From Microvirga sp. ACRRW (lineage in GTDB: Bacteria; Pseudomonadota; Alphaproteobacteria; Rhizobiales; Beijerinckiaceae), in the NCBI RefSeq assembly GCF_022346925.1, contig NZ_JAKRNJ010000001.1, forward strand, positions 186,001 through 250,000: DNA of 64,000 bases, in the 5' to 3' direction. The notes under the pieces are model-generated. The model ran no database searches and was not told the DNA's origin. It saw only the letters and a program-made list of their open reading frames with translations. Position numbers and translations under genes: made by a program. Each line of letters begins with the position of its first letter. Position 1 is the stretch's first letter. Positions 26,701-36,650 of the stretch are shown one piece after another.

Positions 26701-27299
26701 TATTCTCCCCCAGTTAGAATGCCAGTCTGATCGACAAGGACAGGATAAAAATCAATTCTTTATAATTACCCGGATCAACTTGCCGCACCTTCAACCCTGA
26801 AAGAAAAAGATACATCATTCCAAGTTGGCCCATTAATTCTAGTAGCCATCAATTTAAATGATCATGAAAATCCTCTTGAGATTAATTTTTCGGCCTCTCT
26901 AGTGCTGAGGATTTGGTCATCGTTTCAAATCATCTCCTCAAGACCAGCAAGTGCGCCAGATAGGGTTTGTACGGAGACCTTTGCCGGCTCCAGATATTTG
27001 GACACCTTGGCACGATATGTTTCACAGTTACACTCATGCGAGCGCATAGTGCGCTTGCAAATTATCCAATAAAAGTATCGGAAAGTACGATTTTCTGGCA
27101 ATATTTGGCCGCCACAGGCAGATATTGCGCATCAACCTATGCGCGAATGCAATATATTATTAATAAGGAAAGTTGCGCGGTGCGATTTAGCAGCCTTACA
27201 ACTCGCGCTCGCTGCTCAATTATCAGGCCGCCGACATGAAGTGCTGGCGAGCCGGAGCAAGACCGGCAAGCGGGATCGCCCGCCCTTCAGCGGGATCTC
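26701..27299. other. About 600 bases without a gene, AT-rich
   Basis: The stretch is distinctly AT-rich compared with flanking genes. It carries two clean inverted repeats: AGCGCA/TGCGCT at 27041-27055 (3-base loop) and GCGCAT/ATGCGC at 27127-27144 (6-base loop). Its left part must hold the promoter for the response regulator and kinase operon. No convincing coding region, RNA gene or tad-locus motif was found. Together with the selO remnant to its right it looks like decayed or rearranged sequence. Confidence 0.5.
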
Positions 27300-27546
27300 G
27301 GCCTCTCGCGCTGCGCTATCACGGCCATCAGTTTTTCACCTACCTCGGCGACGAACGCGGTTTCCTTTTCGCGCAGCTGCTACAGGACGGCAGGGCGCTC
27401 GATCTCGACACGAAGGGAAGCGGACAGACACCGCGGTCGCGCCATGCCGACTGACGCCTGACACTCAAAGACGGCATTCGCGAAATTTTGGCGACAGAGA
27501 TCCTGGAATCGCTCGACGTTGAGACATCGAAGTCGTTCAACCAAGT
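27300..27546 (+). pseudogene. selO fragment with internal stop
   Basis: The translation [24 protein letters not shown], then [20 protein letters not shown], stop (TGA 27452-27454), then RLTLKDGIREILATEILESLDVETSKSF aligns with residues about 85-170 of the intact SelO at 9212-10633. It has a short internal deletion and one in-frame stop. No start, N-terminal or C-terminal SelO part is present, so it is a remnant. It ends 9 bases before the stop of the second response regulator. Confidence 0.82.
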
Positions 27547-27554
27547 GACGGATG

Positions 27555-28277
27555 TTACGTCGCGGCTATCAAGTTGTGTCTGCGGTTCGGATATGGACGC
27601 GCGCCTGCAACGGCAGCAGCAGCGCGATTGTTCACGCCGAAATAGCGGAAGATTGCAGCCATATGGATCTTCACTGTCCCCTCGCCAAGGCCGAGGGACA
27701 GCGCGATTTCCTTGTTCGTCTTTCCTTGCACGAGCAGATCGAGAACTTCTTGTTGGCGTGACGTCAGAGGGCTGGCAGGCTCCAGTTCCTGCCACGATGT
27801 CACCTCTGCCCTTCCCGCACGAGCCAACGGCTCGTTATTCGCATAGGTATTCAGAGTATCACAAGAGATCTCAGCCAAGACCGGTGGCACATGGATGCCC
27901 CCATCGAAGATGGTTTGAAGAGCTCCAACGAGGCCTGTGACGTTCGAGTTCTTGAGCACGTAACCGTGAACGCCGGCTTCCAGCGCCAAGAGGATATTTC
28001 GGCGTTCACTGGAAGCGGAGATGACGGCAACTTTGGTCTTCGGGAAGCATTCGCGAATAGTACGCAGGTTCGCGTGCGTCCGCACGCCTGCGGTGGAAGG
28101 ATCGAACAGAGCCAAATCAATACTTGGATGCTCGCCTAATCGCTCCAGAGCGTCATCCATGGACCCGGTTTCGATAATGTTGGTAAACCCGAATTGCCTC
28201 TCCAGAACCGCACCTACGGCCATCCGAAAATATGCATCTCCATCGGCAATCATGCCGATGCGCGCAGGTGCCGTCAT
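27555..28277 (-). CDS. LuxR/FixJ-type response regulator paralogue with degenerate receiver
   Basis: 240 residues from ATG 28277 (GGAGGGG ribosome site); an upstream in-frame start is less likely. It is strongly similar to the regulator at 25963-26700 over the whole length. The receiver keeps Asp12 and Asp59, but the second acidic pocket residue is Gly13 (ADGDAYF versus ADDDAYF), and the loop after Asp59 is PSTAGV instead of LSMPGM. Mg2+ binding and phosphorylation may be impaired. The LuxR HTH (SPLTSRQQEVLDLLVQGKTNKEIALSLGLGEGTVKIH) is intact. It could be a phosphorylation-independent competitor of its paralogue (inference). Confidence 0.88.
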   Translation of the reverse strand: MTAPARIGMIADGDAYFRMAVGAVLERQFGFTNIIETGSMDDALERLGEHPSIDLALFDPSTAGVRTHANLRTIRECFPKTKVAVISASSERRNILLALEAGVHGYVLKNSNVTGLVGALQTIFDGGIHVPPVLAEISCDTLNTYANNEPLARAGRAEVTSWQELEPASPLTSRQQEVLDLLVQGKTNKEIALSLGLGEGTVKIHMAAIFRYFGVNNRAAAAVAGARPYPNRRHNLIAAT

Positions 28278-28511
28278 CAGCGCCCCTCCAACTGAACTGC
28301 TGGCTGCCAATGAAGCCTGCGCTGTCGTGTAATCCACGAAGCCCCTCATCCAGCAGATCCGAGGATCCTGACATAAAGTGTTTTGTTATTACATCAACTA
28401 AAATACGCAGACGGCTTGCAATTTTGCCAACCTCGCACGCAAGGCATTGCGACAGGCATTCCATAGTCATCTCAAATCGGCACGGCTCATAAGCCATGCC
28501 GCCGCTATCTG

Positions 28512-29084
28512 TCAGACAAACGCAACCCACAGCCCTGCAAGAGTTATGGCAGCTCCAGAGAGGCGCACCGCCTGCCCCTGCCTCAGAACGCTCATTCCTG
28601 CCGCAAGGCCGAAGAGGTGGAGAGCAAGGCTCGCAAGAGCAAAGCCGATGCTATAAGTCAGCCCTGTACTCCCTGCCGGAATCTCGACTCCATGAGCATA
28701 GCCATGGAAGACAGCGAAGAAGCCTACAAGCGCTGTTGCGAGTGCGGCTGCCAACTGTTTCCCTATCGTAATGAGCATGCCCAGAACGATGATGGAAGCC
28801 GCAATGCCGACTTCGAAGGCCGGGATCTCGGCTCCGGCTATTCCTAAAACACCACCGGCAAGCATCATGACGATGAAGCTGGCAGGCACCAGCCAAACAG
28901 CCCTGCCTCCGAGCATGGCCGCGAACAGGCCGACACTGACCATAGCCAGCACATGATCCATCCCGCCCAAGGGGTGAGAGAACCCAGTGGCGAATCCCGA
29001 GAAATGGTGCTGGCCGGTATGAGCTAGAGCCGGAGTGGCTGTCACCATTAGGCTTAAAGCAAGAATTGAATGCATTCTTTTCAT
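28512..29084 (-). CDS. ureJ: HupE/UreJ-family nickel permease-like membrane protein
   Basis: 190 residues. A signal-like N-terminus (cleavage near ALAHT) is followed by His-rich HTGQHH and the family motif SHPLGGMDHVLAM, then about six membrane helices with another histidine cluster (FHGYAHG). HupE/UreJ proteins are thought to move nickel (or cobalt) for hydrogenase or urease. It is the last gene of the urt-ure operon, 2 bases after ureG, which supports a role in nickel supply for urease. Confidence 0.88.
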   Translation of the reverse strand: MKRMHSILALSLMVTATPALAHTGQHHFSGFATGFSHPLGGMDHVLAMVSVGLFAAMLGGRAVWLVPASFIVMMLAGGVLGIAGAEIPAFEVGIAASIIVLGMLITIGKQLAAALATALVGFFAVFHGYAHGVEIPAGSTGLTYSIGFALASLALHLFGLAAGMSVLRQGQAVRLSGAAITLAGLWVAFV

Positions 29085-29086
29085 AT

Positions 29087-29725
29087 TTACCCCATGTGAT
29101 TTCCCGTGGCAGCCGCCAAGCCGCCAATCTGCTCAATGAATTTCGCGATGGCCTCGACGCCGACACCATCGCGAATGTTGCTGAACACGTAAGGGCGCTG
29201 GCCGCGCATGCGCTTCGTATCTTCTTCCATGATCGCAAGGTCGGCACCGACATAAGGCGCGAGGTCGATCTTGTTCACCACGAGGAGATCCGATCGTGTT
29301 ATGCCGGGACCGCCTTTACGTGGGATCTTCTCTCCGCCCGCAACATCGATCACATAGATCGTGAGGTCTGCAAGCTCCGGTGAGAAGGTCGCAGCCAGAT
29401 TGTCGCCACCGGATTCGACAAGCACGATATCAAGCGCCGGAAAACGCTTTCTCATGCTGGCAATGGCGGCAAGATTGATGGATGCATCTTCACGGATGGC
29501 AGTATGCGGGCATCCGCCCGTCTCGACCCCCATGATGCGCTCGACGGGAAGAGCGCCCGCAACGGTCAGAAGGCGCGCGTCCTCCTTGGTGTAGATGTCG
29601 TTGGTGATGGCACAGATATCGTAGCGCTCGCGGAAGACCTTGCAGAGCGCTTCCATGAGCGCGGTCTTACCCGAGCCGACCGGGCCACCGATCCCGACGC
29701 GAAGAGGTCCCGTTTGAGAAGTCAT
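29087..29725 (-). CDS. ureG: Urease accessory GTPase UreG
   Basis: 212 residues with P-loop [15 protein letters not shown] near residue 10, metal-binding CPHTAIRED (Cys-Pro-His) near residue 73 and [13 protein letters not shown]. UreG hydrolyses GTP while delivering nickel with UreE, UreF and UreD to the urease active site. Its start overlaps the ureF stop by 4 bases (ATGA). Confidence 0.95.
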   Translation of the reverse strand: MTSQTGPLRVGIGGPVGSGKTALMEALCKVFRERYDICAITNDIYTKEDARLLTVAGALPVERIMGVETGGCPHTAIREDASINLAAIASMRKRFPALDIVLVESGGDNLAATFSPELADLTIYVIDVAGGEKIPRKGGPGITRSDLLVVNKIDLAPYVGADLAIMEEDTKRMRGQRPYVFSNIRDGVGVEAIAKFIEQIGGLAAATGNHMG

Positions 29726-30435
29726 GAGCGGAAAAGCCTCGTATATTGGTTTTCGTGATGGAAGGAGCCGAGATCGGCCCTGAAGGTGGCGCTCCCGATA
29801 CCGTCGAGCGGCAAATCAAGCGCCTCGCCTACCACTTTCTGAACGGTTACGGCCAAGGAAGCGCTGATGCGGATTCCAGTCGTCTGCCCGATAGGCGCGA
29901 GCCGGATTGCGGCCGAGACGAAGTTTTGAACGATCCCGAAGAGATAAGCACAGGCAGCCGTCGGCAAGGGGATGTCGTGGGCGGCGGCAGCCATTCCGAT
30001 TGCGACAGGAAACGCGACGTCTCCCTCAAGCGAAAGCAGACGCGGAGACGGCCAGGCTGCGAGCGTCGCATCGATGAAGCTGCGTCCTTGCTGGCTTGTT
30101 TCCAGATAAAGCTCAGCGGACGGCGAAAGCGCCAGCGCAAGGGCGTTGACGTCTTCGAGGGCAAATCCATCCCCATTGCGCACCGCCCGATATGCATGGC
30201 TCAAGAGAATGGCGTCGTTGCGCCCAACTCCCAATGTGAGCATGTCGGTGAGCCAAGCGACGAGGGTTGCCTCGTCCTTGACATCCCCCGCCTCCACCGC
30301 CCATTCGAGGGTGTGAGAATAAGCATAGCAGCCTACGGGATAGGATGGCGACAGCCATGCGAACAAAGGCAGGATCGTTACCGCCTCTCGGCTGGTCAAT
30401 AGATCTTGCGTCCGCTCATTCATGATCATGGCCAT
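29722..30435 (-). CDS. ureF: Urease accessory protein UreF
   Basis: Up to 237 residues. Starts at 30435, 30429 or 30423 (MNERTQDLL) are all possible inside the 3' end of ureE. It is an all-helical protein with [23 protein letters not shown] near the N-terminus, the UreF hallmark. It bridges UreG and UreD on the apo-urease. It overlaps both neighbours. Confidence 0.93.
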   Translation of the reverse strand: MAMIMNERTQDLLTSREAVTILPLFAWLSPSYPVGCYAYSHTLEWAVEAGDVKDEATLVAWLTDMLTLGVGRNDAILLSHAYRAVRNGDGFALEDVNALALALSPSAELYLETSQQGRSFIDATLAAWPSPRLLSLEGDVAFPVAIGMAAAAHDIPLPTAACAYLFGIVQNFVSAAIRLAPIGQTTGIRISASLAVTVQKVVGEALDLPLDGIGSATFRADLGSFHHENQYTRLFRS

Positions 30436-30871
30436 GGTCGTGATGATAAGCCCCTCTCAGAGGACGGAAAGGACGCTCGACAACATCGACCAGCGCGCCC
30501 AGGCCGCGCAGCATATCGACCAGCACGTGATCATAGCCGATATAGATCGCATACCGCGTAATTTCCGCCGGGACGTGCCGGTTGCCGATATGCCAGGCGA
30601 GGTTCAGCAGCTCCAAGGGATCGCTCGTTTTGATTTCGACGAGCCGTTCGGGCGCAGCCTTCACCTCCACCAGCCAGCCTGTCTCCAGGCACAGGGCATC
30701 GCCGTCCTCCAGCACATCGGCCCTGTCGAGATCAAGCAGGAAACCGGTGCCGCCATCGGCGTTCAGAACGATACGCCTGCGGTGACGATCTCCATGATCG
30801 AGGGTAATCACATCGACGATGCGGTCGGCATCGACGTTCTCTTTGCGGATGATGGATGTAGCGCGGATCAT
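30416..30871 (-). CDS. ureE: Urease nickel metallochaperone UreE
   Basis: 151 residues from ATG 30871, one base after the ureC stop. An N-terminal peptide-binding domain (about 1-70) and a metal-binding domain (GNRHVPAEI, then YDHVLVDMLRGLG) are followed by a His-rich tail ending [10 protein letters not shown] that binds extra nickel. The frame is open upstream inside ureC, but that part is not UreE-like. Confidence 0.92.
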   Translation of the reverse strand: MIRATSIIRKENVDADRIVDVITLDHGDRHRRRIVLNADGGTGFLLDLDRADVLEDGDALCLETGWLVEVKAAPERLVEIKTSDPLELLNLAWHIGNRHVPAEITRYAIYIGYDHVLVDMLRGLGALVDVVERPFRPLRGAYHHDHGHDHE

Positions 30872-30872
30872 A

Positions 30873-32600
30873 TCAAAACAGGAAATAACGTTGAGCCATA
30901 GGAAGGATTTTCGCCGGTTCACAGACCAGTAGCTCTCCATCGGCGCGCACGTCGTAGGTTTCCGGATCGACCTCGATATGCGGGGTCGCATCGTTGAGCA
31001 CCATGTCTTTCTTGCCGATGCCACTACGAACATTCTCGACCGCGACAAGCTGCTTATGAACGCCGAGCTTTGCAGCCAATCCATTCTCGATGGCAGCCTT
31101 CGACACGAAGGTCAGAGAGGTTGTCGTCAGAGCGCGACCATAGGCTCCGAACATGGGACGGTAATGTACCGGCTGCGGTGTCGGGATAGAAGCATTCGGA
31201 TCGCCCATGAGAGCAGCCGCAATCGCGCCACCCTTTAGAACGAGATCAGGCTTTACGCCGAAGAAGGCAGGTGTCCACACGACGAGATCAGCGAGCTTTC
31301 CAACCTCGACGGAACCGATGTGCTTGGAGACGCCATGCGCAATGGCAGGGTTGATCGTATACTTGGCGATATAGCGGCGTGCGCGCAGGTTATCGTTATC
31401 GCCAGCTTCCCCTGGTAGTGCGCCACGCTGCACCTTCATCTTATGAGCCGTCTGCCATGTGCGGATGATAACCTCGCCGACGCGCCCCATGGCTTGGCTG
31501 TCGGAGGACATCATCGAGAGCGCCCCGATATCGTGCAGAATGTCCTCAGCCGCGATGGTCTCCTTACGGATGCGGCTTTCGGCGAAGGCAAGATCCTCGG
31601 GGATCGACGGCGAAAGATGGTGACAGACCATGAGCATATCGAGGTGCTCGTCGATGGTGTTCACCGTGTAGGGCCGCGTCGGGTTGGTGGAGGACGGCAG
31701 CACATTCGGCAGGCCCGCCACCTTTATAATGTCGGGCGCATGGCCACCGCCGGCGCCCTCCGTGTGGAAGGCATGAATCGTGCGACCCTTGAAGGCTTCA
31801 ATCGTGTCCTCGACGAAGCCCGACTCGTTCAAGGTATCCGTGTGGATCATCACCTGGATGTCGTAAGCATCGGCTACCGACAGGCAGCAATCGATGGCAG
31901 CAGGCGTTGTGCCCCAATCCTCGTGCAGCTTGAGCGCGCAGGCGCCTGCCTCGATCATCTCCTCCAGGGCCTTCGGCTGCGAGGCATTGCCCTTACCCGT
32001 AAAGGCGAGATTCATCGGAAAGGCATCCGCTGCTTCGATCATGCGGGCGATATGCCAGGGGCCCGGTGTGCAGGTGGTTGCGAAGGTGCCAGTTGCAGGC
32101 CCCGTGCCGCCACCGAGCATCGTCGTGATGCCCGACATGAGCGCTTCCTCGATCTGCTGCGGGCAGATGAAGTGGATATGAGAGTCGAAGCCGCCTGCCG
32201 TGATGATCTTTCCCTCACCGGCGATGATCTCGGTTCCTGGGCCGATGATGATGTCCACATTGGGCTGCACATCCGGATTGCCGGCCTTGCCGATGGCTGC
32301 GATGCGTCCGCCCCTGATACCGATATCCGCCTTCACCACGCCCCAATGATCGAGAATGACCGCATTGGTGATGACGGTATCGACGGCACCCTCGGCTCGG
32401 GACGTCTGCGCCTGCCCCATGCCGTCGCGGATGACCTTTCCGCCGCCGAACTTCACCTCCTCGCCATAGGTGGTGAAGTCCTTCTCCACCTCGATCACGA
32501 GAGAGGTATCGGCGAGGCGGATCCGGTCTCCCTTGGTCGGACCGAACATATCCGCATAGGCCGAGCGCGGCAGGGATGACGGCTTTCTTGCATTCGACAT
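30873..32600 (-). CDS. ureC: Urease alpha subunit UreC
   Basis: 575 residues. It hydrolyses urea to ammonia and carbamate at a dinuclear nickel site. All catalytic residues are present: His141 and His143 (GFDSHIHF), Lys224 to be carbamylated ([10 protein letters not shown]), His253, His279, flap Cys326 and His327 ([12 protein letters not shown]) and Asp367 ([11 protein letters not shown]). Numbering is +7 relative to Klebsiella UreC. The start overlaps the ureAB stop by one base. Confidence 0.97.
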   Translation of the reverse strand: MSNARKPSSLPRSAYADMFGPTKGDRIRLADTSLVIEVEKDFTTYGEEVKFGGGKVIRDGMGQAQTSRAEGAVDTVITNAVILDHWGVVKADIGIRGGRIAAIGKAGNPDVQPNVDIIIGPGTEIIAGEGKIITAGGFDSHIHFICPQQIEEALMSGITTMLGGGTGPATGTFATTCTPGPWHIARMIEAADAFPMNLAFTGKGNASQPKALEEMIEAGACALKLHEDWGTTPAAIDCCLSVADAYDIQVMIHTDTLNESGFVEDTIEAFKGRTIHAFHTEGAGGGHAPDIIKVAGLPNVLPSSTNPTRPYTVNTIDEHLDMLMVCHHLSPSIPEDLAFAESRIRKETIAAEDILHDIGALSMMSSDSQAMGRVGEVIIRTWQTAHKMKVQRGALPGEAGDNDNLRARRYIAKYTINPAIAHGVSKHIGSVEVGKLADLVVWTPAFFGVKPDLVLKGGAIAAALMGDPNASIPTPQPVHYRPMFGAYGRALTTTSLTFVSKAAIENGLAAKLGVHKQLVAVENVRSGIGKKDMVLNDATPHIEVDPETYDVRADGELLVCEPAKILPMAQRYFLF

Positions 32601-33220
32601 CAGAGTTTCCCCATCACGCGTTGGCGGAAACCGTAAACCTCGCGCTTGCCGGAGAGCGGCACCAGAACGATCTCGCGGGTTGCACCCGGCTCGAAACGCA
32701 CTGCCGTCCCAGGTGCGATATCGAGGCGCATGCCGCGCGCCTTCTCGCGGTCGAAGGACAAGGCGGGATTGGTTTCATGGAAATGATAGTGACTGCCGAC
32801 CTGGATCGGCCTGTCGCCGGTATTGGCAACCGTCAGCGCAACGCGTTCGGCTCCCTCGTTAAACACGATCTCCCCGGCCTGCGCCCTCACCTCGCCCGGA
32901 ATGTCGGTGGATGCCGCGCCACGTATGGGATGGTGGACGGTCACGAGCTTGGTTCCATCCGGGAAGGTGGCTTCCACCTGCACATCGTGGATCATCTCGG
33001 CGACGCCTTCCATGACCTGATCGGCGGTAACCACATGGGCTCCTGCCTCCATCAGATCCGCGACGGAACGTCCATCACGGGCACCTTCCACGACCGTGTC
33101 GGTAATGAGGGCAATGGCTTCCGGATGATTGAGCTTCACGCCACGCTCCAGACGCCGGCGCGCGACCATGGCTGCCATGGCGATGAGGAGTTTGTCTTTT
33201 TCACGCGGTGTAAGTTGCAT
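32600..33220 (-). CDS. ureAB: Fused urease gamma-beta subunit (UreA-UreB)
   Basis: 206 residues from ATG 33220, giving the classic gamma start [16 protein letters not shown] lies upstream. Residues 1 to about 100 are the gamma subunit ([19 protein letters not shown], ending TVHHPI). From about 101 the beta subunit follows directly ([47 protein letters not shown]). Most bacteria encode these separately; fusions occur in Helicobacter and in some alphaproteobacteria. No stop or frameshift separates the parts. Confidence 0.95.
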   Translation of the reverse strand: MQLTPREKDKLLIAMAAMVARRRLERGVKLNHPEAIALITDTVVEGARDGRSVADLMEAGAHVVTADQVMEGVAEMIHDVQVEATFPDGTKLVTVHHPIRGAASTDIPGEVRAQAGEIVFNEGAERVALTVANTGDRPIQVGSHYHFHETNPALSFDREKARGMRLDIAPGTAVRFEPGATREIVLVPLSGKREVYGFRQRVMGKL

Positions 33221-33229
33221 CACAGAGTC

Positions 33230-34084
33230 CTAACTGAGCCAGACACGCGGCAGAGGCTCGCCGCGAAAGGCAATGAGAAACGGAATGACGACAGACCGAA
33301 GGGATTGAATGCTCATGGCGCAAAAGCGTACGGCCAAGAGACCGTTCCAAGCGCTGGCGGCGACCTCGCAGCCACGAACCGATGAAAGCAGCTCACGCGT
33401 GGATTCAAGACGTTCTTCCGCATCCGGCGCGACATGCACCATGGTCGCAAAGGCACGCGCTCCATTCGCGACGCTTGGCTTGCGCAACAGATCCGAGACC
33501 GGCCCGGCAAGCCGCAGAGTGTCAGCATAAACTAAGCGTCGCCCATGGCGGATGCGCCAACGATCCTCGAATAAACCGTTCTCGATGCGCTCTTCCCTGG
33601 CCTCGCGGCCGAAGACCACAGCCTCGAAGAGCGTCAGACTTGCACCCTCATCGACATCGGCATCCAAGCGCCGGACGAGGCGCGCCTCGTCGAAGAGAAG
33701 CGTTTCCTGCGGAAGCCAGTCGAGGCGCGCGCCCGTCCGCACACTCAAGTTCACCGACAATTCTGCAACGGCCCCATCCGAGCGATAAACTTTTTCTGCG
33801 GCAGGGGTGACAAGCGAAATCATTGCCCCGCTCTGGACCTCGACCTCGACGGCGAAACGATCTCCGCAGGCAATGCCACCCGCCGTGTTGACGAGCACAG
33901 CATCGAGTCCAGCACTCGCACCCCTCGGAAGCCGGATGCGCATGGAGCCGCTTTCCTCGATCCGCATCGGACGCGTTCGGCCGTTCAGACCCGTCGCGCT
34001 GAATGCAACACGCCCATCGGCCCTCTGCCGTTGAGGGGCACTCGAAAGCGGCGCTCCATCAAATGGCCAGGCGTTGACGTACAT
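33230..34084 (-). CDS. ureD: Urease accessory protein UreD
   Basis: 284 residues from ATG 34084 with a strong GAGGGGG ribosome site; the frame is open farther upstream inside urtE. UreD features include RTRPMRIEESGSMRIRLPRG, AVLVNTAGGIACGDRF, VTPAAEKVYRSDG and LDWLPQETLLFDEARL. UreD binds apo-urease first and forms the channel through which nickel moves from UreG/UreF. It overlaps the urtE 3' end by 26 bases, tying the transporter and enzyme genes into one operon. Confidence 0.94.
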   Translation of the reverse strand: MYVNAWPFDGAPLSSAPQRQRADGRVAFSATGLNGRTRPMRIEESGSMRIRLPRGASAGLDAVLVNTAGGIACGDRFAVEVEVQSGAMISLVTPAAEKVYRSDGAVAELSVNLSVRTGARLDWLPQETLLFDEARLVRRLDADVDEGASLTLFEAVVFGREAREERIENGLFEDRWRIRHGRRLVYADTLRLAGPVSDLLRKPSVANGARAFATMVHVAPDAEERLESTRELLSSVRGCEVAASAWNGLLAVRFCAMSIQSLRSVVIPFLIAFRGEPLPRVWLS

Positions 34085-34760
34085 CGTCCCCCTCAAGGGC
34101 CTGGCGGTCACCCCTCTGCACAATCTCGCCACGCTCCATGACCACGAAGCGGTCAGCCAGATCGCGCGCGAAATCGAAGTATTGCTCGACCAGCAAGATA
34201 GCCATGTCTTTCCGCTCGCGCAGATAGACGATGGCTCGTCCGATGTCCTTGATGATGGATGGCTGAATCCCTTCCGTCGGTTCGTCAAGCACTAGAAGAC
34301 GCGGGCGCGTGACGAGAGCCCGACCGATGGCGAGCTGTTGCTGTTGTCCGCCCGAGAGGTCGCCGCCTCTGCGGCCCATCATCGACTTGAGAACCGGAAA
34401 AAGCTCGAACACCTCGTCTGGGATCTTGCGTTGCGGGCGTTTGAGAGGCGCGAACCCTGTTTCGAGATTTTCGCGGACCGTCAGCAAAGGAAATATCTCC
34501 CGTCCTTGAGGGACATAAGCCACGCCGAGGGCTGCCCGCTCAAAAGGCTTCAGGCGTGTAATGTCCGTTCCATCGAATTCAATCGCACCGCCGGAAATCG
34601 GGCGGTGCCCCGCGATGGCACGCAGAAGAGATGTCTTTCCTACCCCGTTACGCCCGAGAACACAGGTCACTTCCCCCAACGATGCCTCGACCGAGACACT
34701 TCGCAGAGCTTGTGCGGCACCATAATGCAGGGAGATGTTTTCAACGCGAAGCATGGTCAT
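34059..34760 (-). CDS. urtE: Urea ABC transporter ATP-binding subunit UrtE
   Basis: 233 residues. Walker A GRNGVGKTSLLRAI, signature LSGGQQQQLAIGRAL, Walker B LLVLDEPTEGIQPSIIKDIG and LLVEQYFDFARDLADRF are the UrtE pattern. It couples ATP hydrolysis to urea import with UrtD. The start overlaps the urtD stop (ATGA). Confidence 0.94.
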   Translation of the reverse strand: MTMLRVENISLHYGAAQALRSVSVEASLGEVTCVLGRNGVGKTSLLRAIAGHRPISGGAIEFDGTDITRLKPFERAALGVAYVPQGREIFPLLTVRENLETGFAPLKRPQRKIPDEVFELFPVLKSMMGRRGGDLSGGQQQQLAIGRALVTRPRLLVLDEPTEGIQPSIIKDIGRAIVYLRERKDMAILLVEQYFDFARDLADRFVVMERGEIVQRGDRQALEGDDVRQRLAI

Positions 34761-35509
34761 CGGCCCAGGTAAACCTCAATCACGCGTTCGTTGGAGCTGA
34801 CAGCATCGAGAGAGCCCTCTGCCAGCACGGAGCCTTCATGAAGACAAGTGACCTTTACGCCGAGATCGCGCACGAAGCTCATGTCATGCTCAACAACGAC
34901 AACTGCTTTGGTTTTGGCGATCTCGCGCAGAAGGTCAGCCGTATCGGCGGTCTCCTGATCAGTCATTCCCGCAGCGGGCTCGTCGATCAGCAAAAGCTTC
35001 GGCTCCTGCGCCAGCAGCATGCCGATTTCGAGCCATTGCTTCTGGCCATGGGACAACTCCCCCGCCTTCCGATAGCGCTGAGACGACAGGCGCACCCGTT
35101 CGAGGAGTGCGTCTATTCTTTCCCGCTCAGAGGATGTGCGGCGTGAAAACAAGGCCGAGAAAGGATCGCGTTTGTTCTTGACGGATAAAAGAAGGTTGTC
35201 CTCCACGGAATGCATCTCGAACACTGTCGGCGTCTGGAACTTGCGCCCGATTCCGAGTTCCGCAATTGCAGCCTCGTCCAGAGCGGTCAAATCGTGCAAG
35301 CCTTCGAAGAGGGCGGCCCCCTGAGTGGGCCGAGACTTTCCGGTGATTACATCCATCATCGTCGTCTTTCCCGCTCCATTGGGGCCGATAATGGCGCGCA
35401 TCTCTGCGTGATCGATGGCAAGCGACAATGCGTTGAGCGCCCTGAAACCATCGAAGGAAACGGTGATGTTGTCGAGGTAGAGGAGCGTCGGAGTGACAGG
35501 TGCGGACAT
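34757..35509 (-). CDS. urtD: Urea ABC transporter ATP-binding subunit UrtD
   Basis: 250 residues from ATG 35509, 4 bases after urtC; a longer open frame upstream lies inside urtC. Walker A GPNGAGKTTMMDVITG, signature LSHGQKQWLEIGMLL, Walker B LLLIDEPAAGMTDQE and VVVEHDMSFVRDLG are typical of UrtD. It pairs with UrtE. Confidence 0.94.
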   Translation of the reverse strand: MSAPVTPTLLYLDNITVSFDGFRALNALSLAIDHAEMRAIIGPNGAGKTTMMDVITGKSRPTQGAALFEGLHDLTALDEAAIAELGIGRKFQTPTVFEMHSVEDNLLLSVKNKRDPFSALFSRRTSSERERIDALLERVRLSSQRYRKAGELSHGQKQWLEIGMLLAQEPKLLLIDEPAAGMTDQETADTADLLREIAKTKAVVVVEHDMSFVRDLGVKVTCLHEGSVLAEGSLDAVSSNERVIEVYLGR

Positions 35510-35513
35510 GATG

Positions 35514-36650
35514 CTACTCCGCCGCTTGAGAAACAGGCTGCGGGGAAGGCTCTTCATGCGTTCGGCGGCGCGCCTTGCCCCACAGATCCTGGCCAAAGCC
35601 CAGAATGCCGCGCGGCATGAAAAGCGTGACGAAGACGAAGAGGCCGCCGAGAGCAAATAGCCAGAACTCCGGAAGCGCGCCCGTGAACCAGGTCTTTCCC
35701 GCATTGACGACCACAGCGCCGAGAATGGCGCCCGCCAGTGTCCCGCGTCCTCCGACAGCCACCCAGATGACGAGTTCGATGGAGTTGGCCGGCGCAAACT
35801 CGCTCGGATTGATGATGCCGACCTGCGGTACATAGAGCGCACCGGCAATACCGGCGAGCATCGCGGAGATCGTGAAGACGGCGAGCTTGTAATGCTCCAC
35901 CTTATAGCCGAGGAAGCGTGTGCGGCTTTCCGCGTCACGAACAGCTACGAGCACCTTTCCGAACTTGGAACTGACCAGCCATCGGCACAGCAGATAGCCC
36001 AATCCAAGCGCTATGACAGACGACACGAAGAGTACGAGCCGCGTCGATGGCGCCTGCAAGGGAAAGCCCAGGATATCCTTGAAGTCGGTCAGGCCGTTGT
36101 TGCCGCCGAAGCCCATATCATTGCGGAAGAACGCAAGCATCAGGGCAAAGGTCATGGCCTGCGTGATGATGGAAAGATACACGCCGGTCACACGCGAGCG
36201 GAAGGCAAACCATCCAAAGACGAAAGCAAGGATGCCGGGAACTAGCAGGACCATGAGCATCGCGAAGGGAAAAGCGTCGAAGCCGTACCAGAACCAGGGC
36301 AGCTCCTTCCAGTTCAGGAAGACCATGAAGTCCGGCAATGTGGGATGAGCATAGACGCCGCGAGAGCCGATCTGGCGCATGAGGTACATCCCCATGGCAT
36401 ATCCGCCCAGCGCGAAGAAAGCGCCATGTCCGAGCGAGAGGATGCCGCAGAAGCCCCAGACCAGATCGACCGACAGAGCCAGCAGGGCAAAGCAGATGTA
36501 CTTACCGAGGAGAGGTACGAGATGATCCGGAACATGCAGGGCCGAACCTGGCGCGAGCAGGCCGTTGAGAACCGGAATCAACACGGCAGCTCCAGCAAGA
36601 ACCCCCAAGACCGCAATGGTCTGCCTGTCGAGCAAGGACTGCGTTCTCAT
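35514..36650 (-). CDS. urtC: Urea ABC transporter permease UrtC
   Basis: 378 residues, LivM-like. Features include LSVDLVWGFCGILSLGHGAFFALGGYAMGMYLM, FRNDMGFGGNNGLTDFKDILGF (typical of UrtC), and GGRGTLAGAILGAVVVNAGKTWF. The soluble C-terminus ends PSPQPVSQAAE. It forms the channel with UrtB. The start overlaps the urtB stop by 4 bases. Confidence 0.94.
   Translation of the reverse strand: MRTQSLLDRQTIAVLGVLAGAAVLIPVLNGLLAPGSALHVPDHLVPLLGKYICFALLALSVDLVWGFCGILSLGHGAFFALGGYAMGMYLMRQIGSRGVYAHPTLPDFMVFLNWKELPWFWYGFDAFPFAMLMVLLVPGILAFVFGWFAFRSRVTGVYLSIITQAMTFALMLAFFRNDMGFGGNNGLTDFKDILGFPLQAPSTRLVLFVSSVIALGLGYLLCRWLVSSKFGKVLVAVRDAESRTRFLGYKVEHYKLAVFTISAMLAGIAGALYVPQVGIINPSEFAPANSIELVIWVAVGGRGTLAGAILGAVVVNAGKTWFTGALPEFWLFALGGLFVFVTLFMPRGILGFGQDLWGKARRRTHEEPSPQPVSQAAE

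Noticed and set aside
27041-27144. Two inverted repeats in the AT-rich gap as possible transposon ends or an origin
   Set aside because: They are short, unrelated to each other, and no transposase, target duplication or DnaA-type boxes were seen.
31443-32579. 378-codon plus-strand open frame opposite ureC
   Set aside because: Antisense to a fully conserved urease gene; composition is that of a frame shadow rich in Arg, His and Asp.
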